Assembly (NCBI GenBank): GCA_018725565.1
Contig: QLUR01000002.1
Location: forward strand, 1 to 64,000
Origin: Bacillota bacterium
GTDB lineage: Bacteria > Bacillota > Dethiobacteria > Dethiobacterales > Dethiobacteraceae
Direction: 5' to 3'
Length of the DNA stretch: 64,000 bases
Position numbers and translations under genes: made by a program. How positions within the stretch are numbered: position 1 is the first letter of the stretch; each line of letters starts with the position of its first letter. The notes beneath the pieces are model-generated. The model had not been told where the DNA came from, did no database searches, and worked only from the letters and a program-made list of their open reading frames with translations. Below are positions 59,653 through 64,000 of this stretch, piece by piece.

Positions 59653-59680
59653 CGTCGAAAATCCCTCCTGCATTTTCGAC
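59649..59680. repeat. 32-bp palindromic repeat, copy 2
   Basis: Matches 30 of 32 bases of 21274-21305. Here the stem extends outward by two pairs (ACGTCGAAAAT with ATTTTCGACGT, 59652-59662 and 59672-59682), and the two substitutions (59665 and 59671) break one inner pair. Located between divergent genes. Confidence 0.7.
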
Positions 59681-59765
59681 GTTGCGTATAATACAATATT
59701 CTGTCAAAAGCTGTCGGTTCCTGCGCCGTAGTATAATCTTGCCGCTTGCCGGAGCAAAATAAACA

Positions 59766-61493
59766 ATGCAAACAAAATATCGAGGACGGTGCAAAGTGGT
59801 ACAACCAGCGACTGGATTGCCTCGCGTGGCCTATTTTTGCATGGAATACGGCTTAAGCGCACGTTTACCTATATATGCCGGAGGGCTCGGAGTGTTGGCC
59901 GGCGACTATCTGAAAGCGGCTAGAGAATTGCACCTGCCTGTAATTGGGATAGGCATCCTCTGGAGACATGATTACACGGAGCAATTCATTGGGGAGAACG
60001 GCTGGCCTTACGACATCTATCCCAACTACGACTATCGCTTCGTCAAGGACACGGGGCTTACAGTAACCGTCAACATCCAGGGGAAGGACATTGCCTGCAG
60101 AGTCAGGCTGGTTGACCAGTATGAAAACGCTCCGCTCTATCTGCTGGATACCAACTTTCCGGGCAGCAGTCACGGCTGGATAACCGGGCGCCTGTACGGC
60201 GGCGGCACTCGCGAGCGCATTGCACAGGAAATGGTTTTAGGTATCGCGGGGATGCGGGCTTTGCGTGCTCTGAGCATAGAAGTTGATGTTTATCATTTTA
60301 ATGAGGGACACGCGGTGCTCGGCGGACTGGAACTGATCCGTGAACAACTGGATAAGGGCAGTTCCTTTGACGAAGCATGGCGGAGCGTTCGCCGCAAGAT
60401 TATTTTTACCACTCACACGCCGGTGGAGGCAGGAAACGAAAAACATGCGCCTGCAGAGCTGATGATGATGGGGGCGAACAATGGGTTGACAGAGGAACAG
60501 ATGAGGCGCCTGGGCGGCGAACCGTTTAACATGACTGAGGCAGCCTTGCGCCTATGCCAGGCAGCCAACGCAGTTTCCAAACTGCATGGTTACACGGCGC
60601 GTGCCATGTGGCGCCATGTTGCCGGTACCGGGCCGATTTTCTCCGTCACGAACGGAGTTCATACCCGCACCTGGCAGTCGGTGGAGATACGCCGTGCTTT
60701 TGAACTGGGGGAGGACCTCTGGCAGCCGCATATGCGGGCAAAAGAAAGATTAATAACTTATGCCTGTCAGCACACGGACGCGCTTCTTAACCCCGAAGCC
60801 CTGCTGGTGGGATTTGCCAGGCGTGCTGCCAGCTATAAACGGTCTGACCTTATTTTTCGTGATGCGGAAGTAATTGAGCCGCTCTTGCGGGCAGGCAAGC
60901 TGCAGCTTATTTTTTCGGGCAAGGCGCACCCGGATGATGAGTACGGCAAACGGATTATCCGGGACCTTGTCATAATGGACCGCAAGTTCAAAAATTCCGT
61001 TATTTTCTTGGAAAATTACAGTATGGAAATTGCGTTGTTGATGATCCAGGGGTGCGATGTCTGGCTGAACAACCCGCTCAGACCGTTTGAAGCATCCGGC
61101 ACCTCCGGGATGAAGGCGGCTATGAACGGAGTTCTGAATTTAAGCGTGGTAGACGGGTGGATAGGTGAAGGACCTCAACACGGTATCTCCGGCTGGCTGC
61201 TGGATCAGCTCACAAATCCTGGCAGCGCCGAGGAGCAGAACAGTCACGACCTTCAGCAGCTCTATAAAGTGCTGTTGCATGAAGTATTGCCGACTTACTA
61301 TCACGACCGGGAAAAATGGACGGACATGATGCGGGCCAGTATCGACATGTCGCATTATAAATTTTCTGCTTCCAGAATGATCAGGGAGTATTACGACCTC
61401 CTGTATCACCGGGTAACGGAAGCGCAGGCAGATATTACAGCCCCGTGGATGATTCCGGGACTGCACAACACAGAACAGTATTACCGGCAATAA
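59766..61493 (+). CDS. glgP: Alpha-glucan (glycogen/maltodextrin) phosphorylase
   Basis: Releases glucose 1-phosphate from alpha-1,4-glucans. The 575-residue short form shows RVAYFCMEYGLSARLPIYAG, GGLGVLAGDYLKAA, VDVYHFNEGHAVLGGLELI, FTTHTPVEAGNEKH, VTNGVHTRTWQS, GFARRAASYKRSDLI, IFSGKAHPDDEYGK, and the PLP-lysine motif EASGTSGMKAAMNGVLNLS. Of the GT35 family, thermophile/AlgP-like subgroup. Start is uncertain: ATG 59766, or GTG 59796 eight bases after GAGGAC, both plausible. No other glycogen genes are in the window. Confidence 0.95.
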   Translation: MQTKYRGRCKVVQPATGLPRVAYFCMEYGLSARLPIYAGGLGVLAGDYLKAARELHLPVIGIGILWRHDYTEQFIGENGWPYDIYPNYDYRFVKDTGLTVTVNIQGKDIACRVRLVDQYENAPLYLLDTNFPGSSHGWITGRLYGGGTRERIAQEMVLGIAGMRALRALSIEVDVYHFNEGHAVLGGLELIREQLDKGSSFDEAWRSVRRKIIFTTHTPVEAGNEKHAPAELMMMGANNGLTEEQMRRLGGEPFNMTEAALRLCQAANAVSKLHGYTARAMWRHVAGTGPIFSVTNGVHTRTWQSVEIRRAFELGEDLWQPHMRAKERLITYACQHTDALLNPEALLVGFARRAASYKRSDLIFRDAEVIEPLLRAGKLQLIFSGKAHPDDEYGKRIIRDLVIMDRKFKNSVIFLENYSMEIALLMIQGCDVWLNNPLRPFEASGTSGMKAAMNGVLNLSVVDGWIGEGPQHGISGWLLDQLTNPGSAEEQNSHDLQQLYKVLLHEVLPTYYHDREKWTDMMRASIDMSHYKFSASRMIREYYDLLYHRVTEAQADITAPWMIPGLHNTEQYYRQ

Positions 61494-61516
61494 TCCTTCC
61501 CGCAGCCTCATGACCG

Positions 61517-61556
61517 AAGGGGTGCCCCTGCGCAGGAGTACCCCTTTGTTTTTTTG
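61517..61556 (+). terminator. Rho-independent terminator after the phosphorylase gene
   Basis: AAGGGGT (61517-61523) pairs with ACCCCTT (61540-61546), followed by TGTTTTTTT. Confidence 0.75.
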
Positions 61557-61615
61557 TCAGGCGGCAGGAAATCAAAGGGCTTGGTCGAAAGAATTCTCCA
61601 ACTGGAAAAGGAAGG

Positions 61616-62410
61616 ATGCCGCCGGACATGAAAAAAGTTCTTGTAGCGGATTCATATGACACAGCCTGCCGTCACTTATCTAAAGCCCTCAACGAGGAGG
61701 GATACCAGGTTGTATGTGCCAGGGACAACAGGGAATTTGAAGAGGCGCTGGATTCCACTATCGATCTGATTTTGCTGGGGCTTGAGCCTGATGAACAGTA
61801 CTTTGACATTATCCGTTACGCCAAAAACGGCTGTTTTGCCCAAGTCCCGCTGCTTGTTCTGGCGCGTCCGGCTGACAAGCAGGCTGTGCTTCGGGCGCTG
61901 GCCTACGGCGCAGATGATTATATTATCAAACCGGTTCACGATACTTTATTAACGGCAAGGCTGGCTCAGCTGCTCAAAATGGAACAACGCGAAAAAGATA
62001 CGCTGACTGAATACATAACGTTTAACTGCTACGAATTGCTGGAGCTGGAGCTTAAACGGGCCTACCGGGGGAAACAATCCCTCTCTTTGCTGTTGATCTC
62101 CTTCCTGTTCCCGTTAAAGTCGGGGGCAGGACAACTTGTCAGCGTATTGGAAGGGCTGTTACGGGATATTGATGTAGTCGTCCGCTATAGCCTCCATGAA
62201 CTGCTGCTTATTCTGCCCATGACCGGAAAGGACGGGGCGCTGCATGTTTTGGGAAAAGTTACTAGGGCCCTTGATTCCCTGGAGTATTTAACCGAGACAA
62301 CCGGATACAGCCGCTTTGTTGCTGCAGTCGCTACTTTCCCCGAGGACGCCATTGATAAGAAAGGGCTCTTTGTCCGCCTGGAACAGCAACTTCGCCAAAA
62401 AGAATTGTAA
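61616..62410 (+). CDS. Degenerate receiver plus GGDEF-like protein
   Basis: A 264-residue protein. Residues about 5-120 are a receiver domain (KKVLVADSYDTACRHLSKAL; YIIKPVHD gives the Lys), but the phospho-acceptor position reads LILLGLEPDE: Gly replaces the Asp. Residues about 130-264 resemble a GGDEF domain (KQSLSLLLISF; DVVVRYSLHELLLILP) in which the GGDEF signature is replaced by YSLHE, so diguanylate cyclase activity is not expected. Likely a binding or scaffold protein. ATG 61616 is close to its AAGGAAGG; ATG 61628 is the alternative. Confidence 0.75.
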   Translation: MPPDMKKVLVADSYDTACRHLSKALNEEGYQVVCARDNREFEEALDSTIDLILLGLEPDEQYFDIIRYAKNGCFAQVPLLVLARPADKQAVLRALAYGADDYIIKPVHDTLLTARLAQLLKMEQREKDTLTEYITFNCYELLELELKRAYRGKQSLSLLLISFLFPLKSGAGQLVSVLEGLLRDIDVVVRYSLHELLLILPMTGKDGALHVLGKVTRALDSLEYLTETTGYSRFVAAVATFPEDAIDKKGLFVRLEQQLRQKEL

Positions 62411-62433
62411 TCGGTTTTATGTGGGGGTTTAGT

Positions 62434-62949
62434 ATGCACGCTCTGCTGGTGATCGACATGTTAAATGATTTTTTGCTGCCGGAAGGCAAGTTGTATGTGG
62501 GAAGCGCAGGACGAAACATTATTTCATTTATCCGTGACCGGATCAAGGAATGCCGCAAAACCGGAGGAAAGGTTGTCTATATCTGTGACAGCCACAGGAA
62601 TGATGATGCTGAGTTTGCGATGTTTCCGCCGCATTGCCTCCAGGGAACGGCCGGAAGCCAAGTGGTTGACGAATTGGCGCCGTCCCAGGAAGACATTCTT
62701 ATCGTAAAGCGCCGCTACAGTGCTTTTTTTGCCACTGACCTGGACCCTACCCTGCGGGAGCTTGGCCTCACTCACCTTGTGCTGACCGGGGTATGCACCA
62801 ACATTTGTGTCTTATATACCGCGGCAGACGCCCGCAACCTGGGCTATCAGGTTACCGTTTTCCGTGAAGGTGTCGCCAGTTTCAGTACAGAAGCCCATAG
62901 TTTTGCCTTGGGAGAAATGGGGCAAGTGCTTGGTGTTACCGTAAAATAA
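62434..62949 (+). CDS. Isochorismatase-family cysteine hydrolase (nicotinamidase-like)
   Basis: A 171-residue hydrolase with the Asp-Lys-Cys triad: VIDMLNDFLLPEGKL (Asp), IVKRRYSAFF (Lys) and the nucleophile in LTGVCTNICVLYTAADA. A cis-peptide-type VLTGVCT segment is typical. Substrate could be nicotinamide, pyrazinamide, a ureido or N-carbamoyl compound; not decidable. ATG 62434 follows GGGGG; an upstream ATG at 62419 precedes that ribosome site. Confidence 0.9.
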   Translation: MHALLVIDMLNDFLLPEGKLYVGSAGRNIISFIRDRIKECRKTGGKVVYICDSHRNDDAEFAMFPPHCLQGTAGSQVVDELAPSQEDILIVKRRYSAFFATDLDPTLRELGLTHLVLTGVCTNICVLYTAADARNLGYQVTVFREGVASFSTEAHSFALGEMGQVLGVTVK

Positions 62950-63052
62950 ATTTATTCTCCGGGTCCAAGTTTCGTCAGGGGAATAAAAACAGCCTGTCTG
63001 TACATATTATATGCTTGTAACGAAGTAACTAATGAGCAATGAGTGGTGAAAA

Positions 63053-63649
63053 ATGCCTGACGAATTCCCCCAGGAACAGCTTTCAGAAGCTGAGCAGCTT
63101 TTTTATGCCTCGACGAGCAAAAAGAACCTCAGCGGGGTTCGCGGCCGCGCTTCCAGAACCGGGCGCACCGGTGCAATCATGACCCCTGTGGATTTCCTTA
63201 AAGGAAAAGCAAAAAAAGATTACATGAAGAACAGTGAGGTGATTTTATACAACATGTACGACAGTCAGATTATTCCCTACGACGAATTTAAGACTCTGCC
63301 TGTGGAAAAGCAGGTAGCACTGATGACCAGATGGAGAGAGGAGATAGGGACCAACAATATTATCAAGGAACTCAGAATTTCCCGCAAAAAATTTTATGAG
63401 GAAGTTCTGAAAACCCTGGGGATTGAGACAAAGCCCCGGGGCAGCGGCAGGCGTCAGCCGAAGAAAGGGGAAACTGTACTCAGTGAAACAATAATTCAGC
63501 CGATTTTCATGATTGTAGCCGAAGGTCATTATCCGGGCAGATCTCTGGCCGCAAAAATGGCGGGACTGGCCGGTGCCCTTGACAGTGACGGTGAATACGC
63601 GGTTAAAATAGAAATAAAGGAGCTAAAGACTGGAGTTGGTATTGTATAA
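63053..63649 (+). CDS. Unrecognised 198-residue protein
   Basis: I do not recognise this protein. It is basic in the first third (VRGRASRTGRTGAIMTP) and has a predicted helix-turn-helix-like middle (PVEKQVALMTRWREEIGTNN, then IIKELRISRKKFYEEVLKTL), suggesting nucleic-acid binding. The C-terminal third (ETIIQPIFMIVAEGHYPGRS and YAVKIEIKELK) is predicted beta-rich. No membrane helix, signal peptide or Cys pattern. Start ATG 63053 has only a weak ribosome site (GAGTGG). It lies between a hydrolase and a RidA-type gene; a role in sporulation or transcription would be a guess. Confidence 0.7.
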   Translation: MPDEFPQEQLSEAEQLFYASTSKKNLSGVRGRASRTGRTGAIMTPVDFLKGKAKKDYMKNSEVILYNMYDSQIIPYDEFKTLPVEKQVALMTRWREEIGTNNIIKELRISRKKFYEEVLKTLGIETKPRGSGRRQPKKGETVLSETIIQPIFMIVAEGHYPGRSLAAKMAGLAGALDSDGEYAVKIEIKELKTGVGIV

Positions 63650-63670
63650 TCCCAGCCGCTATTGTATGAT
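63642..63670 (+). promoter_or_regulatory. Candidate sigma-A promoter for the RidA gene
   Basis: TTGTAT (63642-63647), 17-base spacer, TATGAT (63665-63670). The -35 overlaps the last codons of the upstream gene. Confidence 0.45.
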
Positions 63671-63696
63671 ATTCGTGAGTGACTGGGGGATTTATG

Positions 63697-64000
63697 ATGA
63701 CGGTCGAGGAAAAACTTAAAACGTCAGGTTTATCGCTGCCACCGGCTCCAATGCCTGTCGGTGCTTATGTGCCGGCGGTGCTGGCTGGCAAACTGCTGTT
63801 TACTTCGGGGCAACTGCCCCTGCAGGACGGCGTTTTACGGTACAGCGGCAAAATAGGGGTTGACCTAACGGAGAAGGAAGGCTGCGAGGCGGCGCGCCTC
63901 TGCGCGATTAACGCGCTGGCTGCGGCCGGAAGCGTAGTGGAACTTTCCCGTTTGAAGCGGGTGCTTAAGGTGACCGGTTATGTAAACTGCCTGCCGGAAT
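63697..64000 (+). CDS. RidA/YjgF-family protein (cut by the window end)
   Basis: At least 101 residues of a RidA-family deaminase, running off the right edge. It starts MTVEEKLKTSGLSLPPAPMP and shows the family segments VGAYVPAVLAGKLLFTSGQL and CAINALAAAGSVVELSRLKR. RidA proteins hydrolyse reactive enamine/imine intermediates from PLP enzymes; the LPPAPMPVGAY opening matches the larger YjgF subgroup rather than classical RidA. ATG 63697 is six bases after GGGGGA. The usual C-terminal Arg and Glu active-site residues lie beyond the window. Confidence 0.88.
   Translation, partial: MTVEEKLKTSGLSLPPAPMPVGAYVPAVLAGKLLFTSGQLPLQDGVLRYSGKIGVDLTEKEGCEAARLCAINALAAAGSVVELSRLKRVLKVTGYVNCLPE

Noticed and set aside
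62951-62987. TTTATTCTCC...GGGGAATAAA inverted repeat after the isochorismatase gene
   Set aside because: Contains a G-U pair and lacks a T tract; could be a weak terminator but not supported enough to list.
1-64000. tRNA, rRNA, CRISPR, insertion sequence or prophage
   Set aside because: I looked through all intergenic gaps on both strands and saw no cloverleaf-like, rRNA-like or spaced-repeat pattern, and no transposase, integrase or phage structural gene.

Overview
The window reads as a chromosomal segment from an endospore-forming, mainly anaerobic Gram-positive bacterium of the Clostridia, most like the Peptococcaceae (Desulfotomaculum/Pelotomaculum/Thermincola relatives). The evidence is a SpoIIP homologue, CotF-type spore coat proteins, an alr-mazEF arrangement, PhoP/PhoR and DegS/DegU two-component pairs, rubredoxin and a desulforedoxin-like protein, a secretin-less Tad pilus cluster, moderately G+C-rich DNA, and many TTG and GTG starts behind strong AGGAGG-type ribosome sites. 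The genus is an inference. I see no rRNA, tRNA, CRISPR array, insertion sequence or prophage, and coding density is high.

Layout. 1-3.3 kb: NAD(P)HX repair, CBS protein, lipoprotein, LysM mini-protein. 3.4-12.4 kb: aspartate-family and serine metabolism (ACT regulator, hom, lysC, serA), alanine racemase with a MazEF pair, a glutamine amidotransferase-like hydrolase and an FAH-family enzyme. 12.5-16.6 kb: DUF1614 membrane protein coupled to spoIIP, then a chemoreceptor. 16.7-21.2 kb: proC-proB-proA, then a homocitrate synthase behind its own near-consensus promoter. 21.3-26.0 kb: amidohydrolase, a CoA-transferase with unusual codon choice, and leftward spore-coat and ATP-grasp genes, including a 53-residue gene coupled to the ATP-grasp gene. 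26.1-29.9 kb: sirtuin, FtsA-like actin protein with a long repetitive C-terminus, and a membrane-anchored Clp-fold protease. 29.9-32.3 kb: leftward thiD-thiN fusion and pfkA. 32.4-36.1 kb: PHO-box promoter followed by pstB-phoU-phoP-phoR. 36.1-38.8 kb: oxygen-defence genes (rubredoxin, desulforedoxin-like protein, superoxide dismutase) and endonuclease IV. 38.8-48.2 kb: degS-degU, then flp, tadE, tadG, cpaB, cpaE, cpaF, tadB, tadC and a DUF192 gene. 48.3-64 kb: soluble chemoreceptor, divergent YchF-like NTPase, cysteine-rich Rossmann protein, tRNA nucleotidyltransferase-family protein, a YhaO/YhaN (SbcD/SbcC-like) pair, MscS channel, rhomboid protease, DUF456 protein, alpha-glucan phosphorylase, degenerate receiver-GGDEF protein, isochorismatase-family hydrolase, an unrecognised 198-residue protein, and a RidA gene cut by the window end.

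The most unusual candidates are: the sirtuin / FtsA-like / SDH-protease operon, whose actin protein ends in about 320 residues built around nine recurring hydrophobic-x-V/L-NG motifs; the degS-degU-Tad block with a 9-bp inverted repeat in front of the pilin gene; a pair of 32-bp near-identical palindromic repeats 38 kb apart; and three small genes (53, 41 and 28 residues). All functions are assigned by reading motifs; no database search was run.
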